Positions 8,979-21,800 of a stretch of 64,000 nt of DNA are shown one piece after another; the stretch's first letter is position 1; the number at the start of each line of letters is the position of its first letter. Origin of the DNA: Triticum aestivum (lineage: Eukaryota > Streptophyta > Magnoliopsida > Poales > Poaceae). The notes beneath the pieces were generated by a model. The model was not told where the DNA came from, ran no database searches, and worked only from the letters and a program-made list of their open reading frames with translations. The DNA lies in assembly GCF_018294505.1 (NCBI RefSeq), contig NC_057802.1, positions 552,834,202 through 552,898,201 on the forward strand, written 5' to 3'. A program made the position numbers and the translations under genes.

Positions 8979-9482
8979 AAATAGGGGTAGGTTAGTAACT
9001 TCAATTAGACATGACACGACCGCCTCTGAGCCCATTCCGACACGGTGGGCGTTAAACATGGGCGGCAAAACTCATTTAATTCAAGCTCGTCCGAAAGACC
9101 TCTGTTTCTCCCTCCATTCCCCATTCATACACGGTGGGCGGCAAAACAAACTCGACTCGGCCGAAATCGATGTAGGCAAATATTTTCAATAGGGGCAGGT
9201 TTGTAACTTCACTCAGACATGACACAACCGCCCTACCTGTCAGCCCCGTTCATACACCGTGGGCGCTAACCATGGGCGCCAACCACCCTCTCCTCGCCCG
9301 AAATCGCTCTGGGCAAATACTGGCGAGATGCGAGATTACCGTCCTATCCCCAACCGACGAGACGTCCAAATTTTAAACGGGGGCTAAGTTCGTAACTTTC
9401 CCATATTTCAGACAGGCGCGTCCCAAAAACATGGTTCCCCGTACCTCTCCCTCCATTTCCCGTTCATACACCGTCCGCGCTA
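8979..9482 (+). promoter_or_regulatory. Diverged direct repeats upstream of gene B
   Basis: Three units start with a(a/t)a(t/c)(a/g)gggg(t/c)(a/t)(a/g)g.t(a/t/c)(g/t)taact near 8980, 9187 and 9374 (spacing about 205 and 187 bp). Within them the motif ccattcatacacggtgggcg or a close variant occurs four times (9031, 9120, 9245, 9459), the last at the start of the CT-rich leader of gene B. Repeated short motifs near promoters and ends are a known target of TNPA-type proteins in En/Spm; binding here is inference. Confidence 0.5.
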
Positions 9483-9803
9483 GAACACCCCATCCCCACA
9501 CCAGCCTCCGTCCGCCACCCCATCCATCGCCGCCGTCCTCCACCACATCCATCACCACCGTCCTCCACCATGCCGGAGCGCCTACCAAGACCGCGTCGTC
9601 CACTGCTAGAGATGGACGTTTCTCATCCACGGCGATGGACTAATAGCCTTGCATCGCGTCCTCTCGCTTCATCGGCGCCGTCGTTCTCTTTGCCGGGGCC
9701 GCTCACACGACCTTCTCTTCCACCGCAACGGGACTTATCCCCCGATGCACCCGTCTACCGTCGCAGATCTGCTTCAACGCCACCGACAGCCATCGCACCC
9801 CCA

Positions 9804-12800
9804 ATGCCTACACGGCGCCGCAAGAGAGGTGGTACTTCATATCTCCTCAACCTTTTGATCTCAACCAGAAAATAGATCTTAACTCGGTTACTCTACTTTC
9901 TTTTCAGCTCTTAGAATTTAGTTCTTAGTTCGAAGGAAATAATGGATGCTAAATATCATTTCTCCGGTTTGCAGCTTCAAATCTGCCATGGCACAGCCAT
10001 AATACGGTTTAATTGATCATGCTTAGGGTTTAATTGAGCATGTTGGTTCCGTGGTGGTTTCTTTAATAGAAATCAGAGGGGAAACCCTCTTTTGCTAAAA
10101 AAATATGCTTAGAGTTTCCCCCTTTTATGATCACTATACGATCAGAATACGTGCTTCGTGTCATAATAACACTGCTCCACCCATCAAGCTAAACAAGCTT
10201 AGTTGTTCAAATATGAATCTGATATTATTAAAACAGAGTTGTTTAATTGGTCAGCTAAATGTTCCTAAATTAGTTTCGAAAATGCATGTTCGTCGCTCAG
10301 GTGTGTATCTCTACAGGGTGCCCACGGTGGGCCGGCCCACCCTGGGATTTTGGGTCGTCCCAGGCCCCGATTCCCCTCTGTTCTGCTGCGCGCTTCCGAT
10401 CTCTACTCGCCCCCAGCCACCTGCCTCGCCGGCGACTTGCCGTCCCCGAACGACATGACTCTAGGAGGAGACGCCGGACTAACAGGAGGCTAGGAGCCGC
10501 TCGCCCAACAGCGTCACCGCTGCTCGGGCGCGCCGCCGTGCCTACCTTCCCAGTCCGTTCAGGGCTCAGGCGTGCAGCACCCACCAAGCCTGTAACATCC
10601 CAAATTTTCAATTTGGAATGTTATACATAGAGCATCATTGCATATCATGTTTTATTGCCTTTTGACAAATCCTCGATAAATCCTAAGCAACTCAAGGACC
10701 CTCGGAGAGAGTTGGGGATTTTCTCGAATTTTCTTTTGATTCTTCAGACGAGGATTTTGGTTTTAATTATTTTCTCTTCGGAAAAATATTTCATTTTTAA
10801 AATATACGAGAGGAGAAAATATGACTTCTCCAAAACAATTGAAATACTGGAGGAAAAATGTTAAAATCATTATTGGAATTTATTGGATTTTATTTGCAAT
10901 TTTTATTGCATTTAAAAAAATATGCATGTTTTCAAAATATTTATTTTTGATTCTAAAAATGTTCATCCTATTCTAGATTTTCTAACTAGACGGGGAAAAT
11001 TTTATTTCATATTTTTCTGATTTTTATTTATTTTTCTATGCAATTTTCTTCGCGGAACTTTAAAAAAAAGAAAAAAAAGAAACGCCCGCGCCGACTGGGC
11101 CAAAGGCCCAGCCGACGGCCCGCGCCGCCCGTCGTCTCCTCGCGCACCACGCCGTCGCCGGAGTCCGGCTCGGACACGCCGCCCGCCGCCGCCTTTGCCC
11201 CTCCTCCAAGCACCCCCGCTCATATATATCCCCCCCTCGCCTCCTCCCTCTCACCGCCGCCGCCGCNNNNNNNNNNNNNNNNNNNNNNNNNNNNNNNNNN
11301 NNNNNNNNNNNNNNNNNNNNNNNNNNNNNNNNNNNNNNNNNNNNNNNNNNNNNNNNNNNNNNNNNNNNNNNNNNNNNNNNNNNNNNNNNNNNNNNNNNNN
11401 NNNNNNNNNNNNNNNNNNNNNNNNNNNNNNNNNNNNNNNNNNNNNNNNNNNNNNNNNNNNNNNNNNNNNNNNNNNNNNNNNNNNNNNNNNNNNNNNNNNN
11501 NNNNNNNNNNNNNNNNNNNNNNNNNNNNNNNNNNNNNNNNNNNNNNNNNNGAGCCCGAGCCCCGCCGCCCTCGCCGGAGCTAGCCGGAGCCCCGCCGGAG
11601 CTCTACCCCGACGAGGTAGATCTCGCCCCGTTGACCGGTTTTTTTAATAAAAAAACCCTTCGTTTAAAAGAAAAAAAACCCTAGATCGTTTTTTTTTCGG
11701 TTTTCTTATTTTACGAGCGTTCACCGAACCGTTCGTTTTAACGAACGCGTTCATCGGTTTTTCTCTGTTAACGAACGTCCGTTATCTAACCGTTCGTCCG
11801 TTTTTCTTTTCGTCGGATTTTCTCGTTATTTTCTCAGATTCGATTTCTGATCGAATCTTCGTTTCTGTTTAACTTCTCGCTCATTTATCGGAATCAGGTG
11901 ATTCAAGCGCCTAGAGTTTCGTCTCGAAATTCTCTTTCCGTTTAACCTACTCAAACAAGTTTTGCTACAGTAAAATTTGACCTAGATCCAGATTAGCAAA
12001 CGAAGTTTCTTTCTTCCGCCGTTTGATTTTCGTTGTTTCTTTCGAGTTGATTCTTTTGCAAACCGGAGTTCTTAAGTTGAACTTCTGGTTGGATCTTTCA
12101 TTCGAGTTTTACCTGTGCATTAGTTGAGTACTGATTGTATGCTTGTTTGTTTGCGATAGAGTACCCGGAGTGTGCCGCTTGTTACTTCGAATCGCTAGGT
12201 TTTGCGGATCATCAGCAAGGCAAGTAACACTTTGATCATACCCCGTTCATACCCAGTTTTATTGCATTAGATCCATTCCTTCAAACACATTGCATGATTA
12301 GGATCTAATAAACTGTGGGTATTGGGAAGTAGTTGAGGTAGTACCTATTACCTGCTTTTCTATCAAACCCTTGGGAGTTACTTCTACGTTGCTTTTATTA
12401 TTGCCATGCTATGCTCGTAGACGTGGATTGGGTTTGAGTGAAATTCATGACAGATGTGAGATTGTTAATTAATGGTTTACTTAAGATGGCAACTTAAACT
12501 CACATCTGGGTGGATTGAGGTACCTGGGTATTCCAGGATGCCTGTTTTTCTTTTGGACCGCCACCCAGGTTCAAAGGGATCATGAGATTTTTTTCATGCT
12601 AGAACTTCCGTGTGCAGCCGCAAGCTATTATGGGCTCTAGCATAGTTGATTAAGTTGTGTGAACTCTTATAGTGGTAGACTAGCAGATGTAGGGGAAAGT
12701 AGGTGTAACGGTCTACCCATACGTAAGGTGCAAACACTTCTGAAAGACTGTGTCTTGGTCATCCGTTACTCAAACACCATGTAGTGCGAGTAATCCAACG

Positions 12801-15800
12801 GAGGAGATCAAGTCTTGTGGGAAAAGTGCACAAACCTCTGCAGAGTGTACAAACTGATCATGATTAGCCGTGTCCCCGGTTATGGACAACTTGAGTATCT
12901 AGTACTTGGATTATCATGTGAATCTCAACACTATGTTACTTCTAATTAATTTTGTTGGGTTATTGATGACTTTTTAATTGGGATTGAGATGCTGTCAACC
13001 ATCTCAATGTTTCACAACCACCATGATAGTTAAATAAAATTTATTCCTTTGAAGTAGGATAAAATTGGCTTTTCGCAAAACTGTAACCGTAGAGCTTTCC
13101 ACCAGCCATATATGCATATAGTATAGCATTATTATTGTTCATTATTCTCTATGTGTTACATTGCCAGCATATTCCATGTGCTGACCCGTTTTCGGGCTGC
13201 AACGCTTCATGTTGCAGACTTTTCAGACGACGAGTAAGGTGCCTTAGGTCGTGGTCTTATACTCAGTGATGCCGCTGGAGTTGATGGACTCACTTATCTT
13301 CCAAGTCTTCCGCTGTTATCGTTATTAGATGGCCTTAAGCCATGTTTATTATACTTAGTCTCTTCGGAGATATTCGATGTAATAAGTGTGTGATTGCTAC
13401 TTTGTTATAAATCCTCCATTTGTACTGTGCGTGTCAGCATTACTGATCCAGGGATGACACTGGTGCACAGCAGCACAGGCCATTTGAGGTCTAGTCGCTA
13501 CAAAGTTGGTATCAGAGCACACGCTGACTATAGGACACGACCACTAAGCTTAAGCCCTAGAAAGCTTCTCTCTTCTCATTTCTGACTCCTCTCCACTTTC
13601 TTTTCTTTTAGGAATGGCGAATGTAAGGAGCAAGTTCATGCAACCCGACGAAGACACGCCATTTGGACGACACCTGAAGGAAGTCACCAAGTACTTGAAC
13701 ATAGGAATACCAAGCGTCACCGGAACCTGCAACGCTACATTACCTGAAGAGGAGAGCTGGAAGATTCAAGTTATCATTCCAGGAAGGACGTTCGCGCCAA
13801 TTACGGAACCCATAAGATTGGTTTTCGAAGCACCAACTTGGAGTTTAGGGAAGAGCATGGCCGCACATATCGCCATGGGACGCATTGGAGAAGTCTACCA
13901 CCAGGAGCTTAAGGATACAATTTACCAAATTTGTGGACGTCGAGACGCGCAATGGGAGATGATCAAGACCAAGAAGGATGGATCTATTGCAGCTTTCATC
14001 CAGGAGCAGAACCAACATATTCGTCGCCAGGAGAACCAGATGTGCACGGACAAGGAAGAACTAAAGAAGGCATTCACGAAGATCAAGGAACTCCAAGAAG
14101 AACTCAAGACTACACGCGAAGATTATTTGGAGGAAATCAACGCACTAGTAGGGAAGATTGACGACTTGGAGAATAAAATTGGATCATTCGTAGGAAATCC
14201 AGTGCCAAAAGCAGAAGTCGACGAATGCACTTGTCCGGATAATTACATCATCATCGACGACACCGACTCAGAACCAAGTGAAGACGATTGGATTGATGAA
14301 GCTGGAGCAGACATCATGGAGTCTTCAACGGATCAGAATTTTTAGTAGACCACCATATCAGTAGTAGTTTTCCCCCATTTAGTAGTATAGTTCAAGCACT
14401 TTGTAACGCTAGTTAGATCGATTGTTTTGTCTTGTTTGGATTGATTGAGTGATATTGATTGAATTTGTCTCATGAGCATATGGGTAGTGTTTTCTCTCTA
14501 GACCTCATTCTATTCTTAATTCTCATCTTTTCTAAACCCATCAGATGCCTCCGAGACGCGACACCGGATTTGTTTTCCCGCCAGAGATCACCCAGTTGAT
14601 TCAGCAACAGAATGCCTTGATGCAAGTGTTAGTTCAGAACCAAGGCAACAACAACAACAACCCACCGCCACCACCACCTGTTGATCACTTAGCCCGTTTC
14701 CTAAGGTTAAATCCGCCGGTGTTTTCCAGTAGCACCGAGCCGATTGTAGCAGATGATTGGCTCCGCAAAGTTGGAAGGGAGTTGACCACTGCAGGTTGCA
14801 CAGATGCGGAAAGAGTGCGTTTCGCCGCACATCAGCTTGATGGACCCGCAGCATCATGGTGGGAGAATTATACAGCCACGCACCCTATTGACACTGTCAC
14901 ATGGGACCAGTTTCAGCAAGCTTTCTGTACAGCTCATGTTTCAGCAGGAGCTATGGCTATGAAGAAGCGTGAGTTTCGTAACCTACGCCAAGGAGGACGC
15001 ACCGTAGGCCAGTATGTGGAGGAATTCAGTAAGCTAGCACGTTATGCAGCAAATGACGTTGCTACGGATGCAGCCAAGCAGGAAAAGTTTCTGGAAGGAC
15101 TGAATGACGAGCTGAGTATGCAGTTGATGATAGCAACCTTCAACAACTACCAGGAGCTGGTAGATAGAGCTCTCATGATTGAAGGGAAGCAACAGCAGAT
15201 TGAAAACCGTAAGAGGAAGTATGGACAAGGGAAGTATAACTCTGGAGCCTAGCAGAAGCCACGTTTTACCCCGAAGCCGGGAGGTCAGTTTCAACATACC
15301 CATGGAGGAGGTAGTTCGCACAACCATAATGGCTCCAAGAATGGTAGTGGGAATGGAGGAAGCAACGGACAGAACCGCATCAACCCATCTACCCCAGCCA
15401 AGAGGGACCTGAGCCAAGTCACTTGTTTTAAGTGCCAGAAGAATGGACATTATGCCAACGAATGTCCCGAAGCCCAAAATGGAAATGGCAATGGAAGCTC
15501 TGGGAAGAAGCCGAACCCGTTCAACAAAGGACATGTGAACCACGTGAGCGTGGAGGAGATTGAAGCTCAGCCTGATGCAGTAATAGGTAAGTTTTTGGTT
15601 AAGTCATTTACTGCAACTGTTCTTTTCGATACTGGTGCATCGCATTCATACATATCAAGGGGATTCATGAATAAGTTTAAGATGTCCACCAAAGTTCTCA
15701 GAAACCCTATGTTAGTAACCTCGCCAGGAGCAGAGTATATGGCCACCCAAGGATGTTTTCAGATACCATTGGCCATTGGTAGGCATGTTTTCCCCTCAGA

Positions 15801-18800
15801 CCTCATTGTTTTGGAATCACAAGGTTTGGATGTGATTCTGGGAATGGATTGGCTATCGTTGTATGGAGGAAACATCGATTGTGCCAGCAAGACGATTTTG
15901 CTTACCACCCCAGAAGGAAAACGGATCAAGTATGTATCCAGGCATATGCCGAAGAGGACTCAAGTAAATTCCTTATCAGGAGTTGTACAGGAGGAAGTAC
16001 CAGTGGTGAAGGACTATCCGGATGTATTTCCAGAAGAGTTGCCAGGCATGCCACCAGACAGAGACATTGAGTTTTTGATTGAACTTTTGCCAGGCACAGG
16101 GCCAATATCTAAGAGACCGTACAGGATGCCCGCAAAGGATTTGGAGGAAATTAAGAAACAGATCAAGGAGTTACTGGATAAAGGCTATATTCGCCCAAGT
16201 TCGTCACCTTGGGGATCACCAGTACTTCTAGTGGAGAAGAAAGATGGATCACTAAGGATGGTTGTTGATTACCGAGGATTGAATGAAGTGACCATCAAAA
16301 ACAAGTACCCACTGCCAATGATAAATGATTTGTTTGACCGCCTGCAAGGAGCTAAAGTATTTTCCAAGATCGATCTACGATCAGGATACCATCAGTTAAA
16401 GATTCGAGAGCAGGATATACCTAAGACGGCATTTACCACCAGATATGGATTGTATGAGTATACCGTTATGTCATTTGGACTGACTAACGCACCTGCCTAT
16501 TTCATGAACCTGACGAACAAAGTATTTATGGAGTTTTTGGATAAGTTCGTCGTGGTATTCATTGATGATATTTTAATCTTTTCCAAGGATGAGGAAGAGC
16601 ATGAGGAGCATTTGCGATTGGTACTTGAGAAGCTCAGAGAACATCAGTTATATGCCAAGTTCAGCAAATGTGAGTTTTGGTTGAAGGAAGTTGGATTCCT
16701 CGGACATGTTATTTCTGGAGAAGGAATAGCAGTAGACCCTGCCAAGGTTGACACAGTGACAAGTTGGGAATCACCCACGACAGTTGGAGAAATTCGGAGT
16801 TTTCTTGGACTTGCAGGATACTACCGGAGATTCATCGAGAACTTCTCGAAGATTGCTAAGCCCATGACTGAGCTATTGAAGAAGGACACTAAATTCAATT
16901 GGACTGAGGAATGTGAAGCTAGTTTCCAAGAGTTGAAGAAACGATTGGTTACATCACCAGTGTTGATTCTGCCAGATCAACGTAAGGACTATGAAGTTTA
17001 TTGCGACGCTTCTCGTCGAGGACTTGGAGCAGTGCTTATGCAGGAAGGAAGAGTTGTTTCGTATGCTTCACGACAACTTAAACCCCATGAGAAGAATTAT
17101 GCTACGCATGATTTGGAATTAGCAGCCGTGGTGCATGCATTGAAGACATGGAGACATTTTCTCATCGGAAACCATTGTGAGGTGTACACGGATCACAAGA
17201 GTTTGAAGTACATTTTCACGCAGAAGGAGTTAAACCTCAGACAGAGGAGATGGTTGGAGCTCATCAAGGATTATGACATGAGATTGCATTATCACCCCGG
17301 AAAGGCTAACGTAGTAGCAGACGCGTTGAGCCGCAAGAGTCATATCAGCACCCTCATGACAGGAGAGTTACCTCAGGAGTTAGCCGAGGACCTACGCGAG
17401 CTATGTTTGGAGATAGTCCCGAGAGGCTATTTAGCGACATTGGAGATTCAGTCTACCTTGATGGAAAGGATCAGAGAAGCTCAGAAGTCAGATAAGGAGA
17501 TTAAAGAGATAAAGGAGAAGATGAGCAAAGGAAAAGCCAAGGGATTTCGTGAGGATGAGCACGATACTTTATGGTTTGAGGACCGCGTATATGTGCCAAA
17601 TGATCCGGAGATCAGAAAGTTGATTTTGCAAGAAGCCCATGATTCACCGTACTCGATTCACCCAGGGAATACCAAGATGTATTTGGATTTGAAGAACATT
17701 TTCTGGTGGACCGGAATGAAGAAGGATATTGCGGAGTATGTAGCAGTTTGTGATGTATGTCAGAGAGTGAAGGCAGAGCACCAAAAGCCAGCAGGATTGC
17801 TGCAACCATTGCCGATACCCGAATGGAAGTGGGATAAAATAGGCATGGATTTTATCACAGGATTACCAAGGACTCGTTCAGGCTATGACTCGATATGGGT
17901 TGTAGTCGACCGTTTGACGAAAGTGGCTCATTTCATTCCAGTAAAGACCACTTACACCAGTGCTAAGTTGGCTAAGATATACATGACCAGGATCGTATGT
18001 TTGCATGGAGTTCCGAGGACCATTGTATCAGACAGAGGAACCCAATTTACCTCGAAGTTTTGGAAGCAGTTACATGAAACATTGGGAACCAGGCTGGAAT
18101 TTAGTACAGCATTTCACCCACAGACAGATGGACAGACCGAGAGAGTCAACCAAATTTTGGAGGACATGTTGAGAGCATGTGCACTAGATTATGGATCTAG
18201 TTGGGACGACAATTTGCCATATGCGGAGTTTTCATATAACAACAGTTATCAAACCAGTTTGAAGATGGCCCCTTTCGAAGCTTTGTACGGAAGGAGGTGT
18301 AGAACACCGTTGCTATGGGACGAAGTTGGAGACCGTCAGTTGTTTGGACCAGATTTGATTAAGGAGTCTGAACGGAAAGTAAGGTTGATTCACGATAGGC
18401 TCAAGGTAGCCTAGTCCAGGCAGAAGAGTTATGCTGATTCTAAACGAAAGGAGACAGTTCACGAAGTCGGAGACCGAGTGTATCTTCGAGTATCACCCCT
18501 TCGAGGAGTGAAGCGCTTTGGAGTTAAGGGAAAGTTAGCGCCCCGTTTTATCGGACCATACAGAGTGTTGGAACGTATGGGAGAAGTTGCTTACAAGCTG
18601 GATTTGCCCAAAGGATTGTCTGAAGTACATGATGTATTTCATGTTTCGCAGTTGAAGAAGTGCCACGCAGAGATGGCTGAGATACCACTGAGAGATACTG
18701 TGCCACTGGAAGCGATTCAGTTGGAAAGTGATTTGACTTATGAGGAGAAACCAGTTAAGATTCTCGAGTATGCCAGCCGAGTTACCCGCAGCAAGGTCAT

Positions 18801-21800
18801 CAAGTTTTGCAAAGTTCAGTGGAGTCACCACACGGAAGATGAGGCCACCTGGGAGCGAGAGGAAGATCTACGGAAAAACCACTCCCACCTGTTTTCTAGC
18901 CAACCCGAATCTCGAGGGCGAGATTCATCTTAAGGGGGGTAGGTTTGTAACATCCCAAATTTTCAATTTGGAATGTTATACATAGAGCATCATTGCATAT
19001 CATGTTTTATTGCCTTTTGACAAATCCTCGATAAATCCTAAGCAACTCAAGGACCCTCGGAGAGAGTTGGGGATTTTCTCGAATTTTCTTTTGATTCTTT
19101 AGACGAGGATTTTGGTATTAATTATTTTCTCTCCGGAAAAATATTTCATTTTTAAAATATACGAGAGGAGAAAATATGACTTCTCCAAAATAATTGAAAT
19201 ACTGGAGGAAAAATGTTAAAATCATTATTGGAATTTATTGGATTTTATTTGCAATTTTTATTGCATTTAAAAAAATATGCATGTTTTCAAAATATTTATT
19301 TATGATTTTAAAAATGTTCATCCTATTCTAGATTTTCTAACTAGACGGGGAAAATTTTATTTCATATTTTTCTGATTTTTACTTATTTTTCTATGCAATT
19401 TTCTTCGCGGAACTTTAAAAGAAAAAAGAAAAAAAAGAAACGCCCGCGCCGACTGGGCCAAAGGCCCAGCCGACGGCCCGCGCCGTCCGTCATCTCCTCG
19501 CGCAGCACGCCGTCGCCGGAGTCCGGCTCGGACACGCCGCCCGCCGCCGCCTTTGCCCCTCCTCCAAGCACCCCCCCTCATATATATCCCCCCCTCGCCT
19601 CCTCCCTCTCACCGCCGCCGCCGCACCCGCCGCCGCACCCCGCCGCCCGCACCCGCGCCNNNNNNNNNNNNNNNNNNNNNNNNNNNNNNNNNNNNNNNNN
19701 NNNNNNNNNNNNNNNNNNNNNNNNNNNNNNNNNNNNNNNNNNNNNNNNNNNNNNNNNNNNNNNNNNNNNNNNNNNNNNNNNNNNNNNNNNNNNNNNNNNN
19801 NNNNNNNNNNNNNNNNNNNNNNNNNNNNNNNNNNNNNNNNNNNNNNNNNNNNNNNNNNNNNNNNNNNNNNNNNNNNNNNNNNNNNNNNNNNNNNNNNNNN
19901 NNNNNNNNNNNNNNNNNNNNNNNNNNNNNNNNNNNNNNNNNNNNNNNNNNNNNNNNNNNNNNNNNNNNNNNNNNNNNNNNNNNNNNNNNNNNNNNNNNNN
20001 NNNNNNNNNNNNNNNNNNNNNNNNNNNNNNNNNNNNNNNNNNNNNNNNNNNNNNNNNNNNNNNNNNNNNNNNNNNNNNNNNNNNNNNNNNNNNNNNNNNN
20101 NNNNNNNNNNNNNNNNNNNNNNNNNNNNNNNNNNNNNNNNNNNNNNNNNNNNNNNNNNNNNNNNNNNNNNNNNNNNNNNNNNNNNNNNNNNNNNNNNNNN
20201 NNNNNNNNNNNNNNNNNNNNNNNNNNNNNNNNNNNNNNNNNNNNNNNNNNNNNNNNNNNNNNNNNNNNNNNNNNNNNNNNNNNNNNNNNNNNNNNNNNNN
20301 NNNNNNNNNNNNNNNNNNNNNNNNNNNNNNNNNNNNNNNNNNNNNNNNNNNNNNNNNNNNNNNNNNNNNNNNNNNNNNNNNNNNNNNNNNNNNNNNNNNN
20401 NNNNNNNNNNNNNCCGGAGCCCCGCCGGAGCTCTACCCCGATGAGGTAGATCTCGCCCCGTTGACCGGTTTTTTTAAAAAAAAAACCCTTCGTTTAAAAA
20501 AAAACCCTAGATCGGTTTTTTTTTGGTTTTCTTATTTTACGAGCGTTCACCGAACCGTTCGTTTTAACGAACGCGTTCATCGGTTTTTCTCTGTTAACGA
20601 ACGTCCGTTATCTAACCGTTCGTCCATTTTTCTTTTCGTCGGATTTTCTCGTTATTTTCTCAGATTCAATTTTTGATCGAATCTTCGTTTCTGTTTAACT
20701 TCTCGCTCGTTTATCGGAATCAGGTGATTCAAGCGCCTAGAGTTTCGTCTCGAAATTCTCTTTCCGTTTAACCTACTCAAACAAGTTTTGCTACAGTAAA
20801 ATTTGACCTAGATCCAGATTAGCAAATGAAGTTTCTTTCTTCCGCCGTTTGACTTTCGTTGTTTCTTTCGAGTTGGTTCTTTTGCAAACCGGAGTTCTTA
20901 AGTTGAACTTCTGGTTGGATCTTTCATTCGAGTTTTACCTGTGCATTAGTTGAGTACTGATTGTATGCTTGTTTGTTTGCGATAGAGTACCCGGAGTGTG
21001 CCGCTTGTTACTTCGAATCGCTAGGTTTTGCGGATCATCAGCAAGGCAAGTAACACTTTGATCATACCCCGTTCATACCCAGTTTTATTGCATTAGATCC
21101 ATTCCTTCAAACACATTGCATGATTAGGATCTAATAAACTGTGGGTATTGGGAAGTAGTTGAGGTAGTACCTATTACCTGCTTTTCTATCAAACCCTTGG
21201 GAGTTACTTCTACGTTGCTTTTATTATTGCCATGCTATGCTCGTAGACGTGGATTGGGTTTGAGTGAAATTCATGACAGATGTGAGATTGTTAATTAATG
21301 GTTTACTTAAGGTGGCAACTTAAACTCACATCTGGGTGGATTGAGGTACCTGGGTATTCCAGGATTGCCTGTTTTTCTTTTGGACCGCCACCCAGGTTCA
21401 AAGGGATCATGAGATTTTCATGCTAGAACTTCCGTGTGCAGCCGCAAGCTATTATGGGCTCTAGCATAGTTGATTAAGTTGTGTGAACTCTTACAGTGGT
21501 AGACTAGCAGATGTAGGGGAAAGTAGGTGTAACGGTCTACCCATACGTAAGGTGCAAACACTTCTGAAAGACTGTGTCTTGGTCATCCGTTACTCAAACA
21601 CCATGTAGTGCGAGTAATCCAACGGAGGAGATCAAGTCTTGTGGGAAAAGTGCACAAACCTCTGCAGAGTGTACAAACTGATCATGATTAGCCGTGTCCC
21701 CGGTTATGGACAACTTGAGTATCTAGTACTTGGATTATCATGTGAATCTCAACACTATGTTACTTCTAATTAATTTTGTTGGGTTATTGATGACTTTTTA

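Noticed and set aside
8806..9192. 128-codon plus-strand frame before gene B
   Set aside because: It runs across the promoter repeat units and shares no pattern with gene A or B; probably chance.
11038..11647. Open frames through the GC-rich LTR block and N gap (also 19393-20676)
   Set aside because: They read through N and GC-rich LTR sequence with no conserved content; the LTR explains the region.
15034..15543. 169-codon minus-strand frame inside the chromovirus gag
   Set aside because: Shadow of the gag frame on the other strand; no domain or start context.
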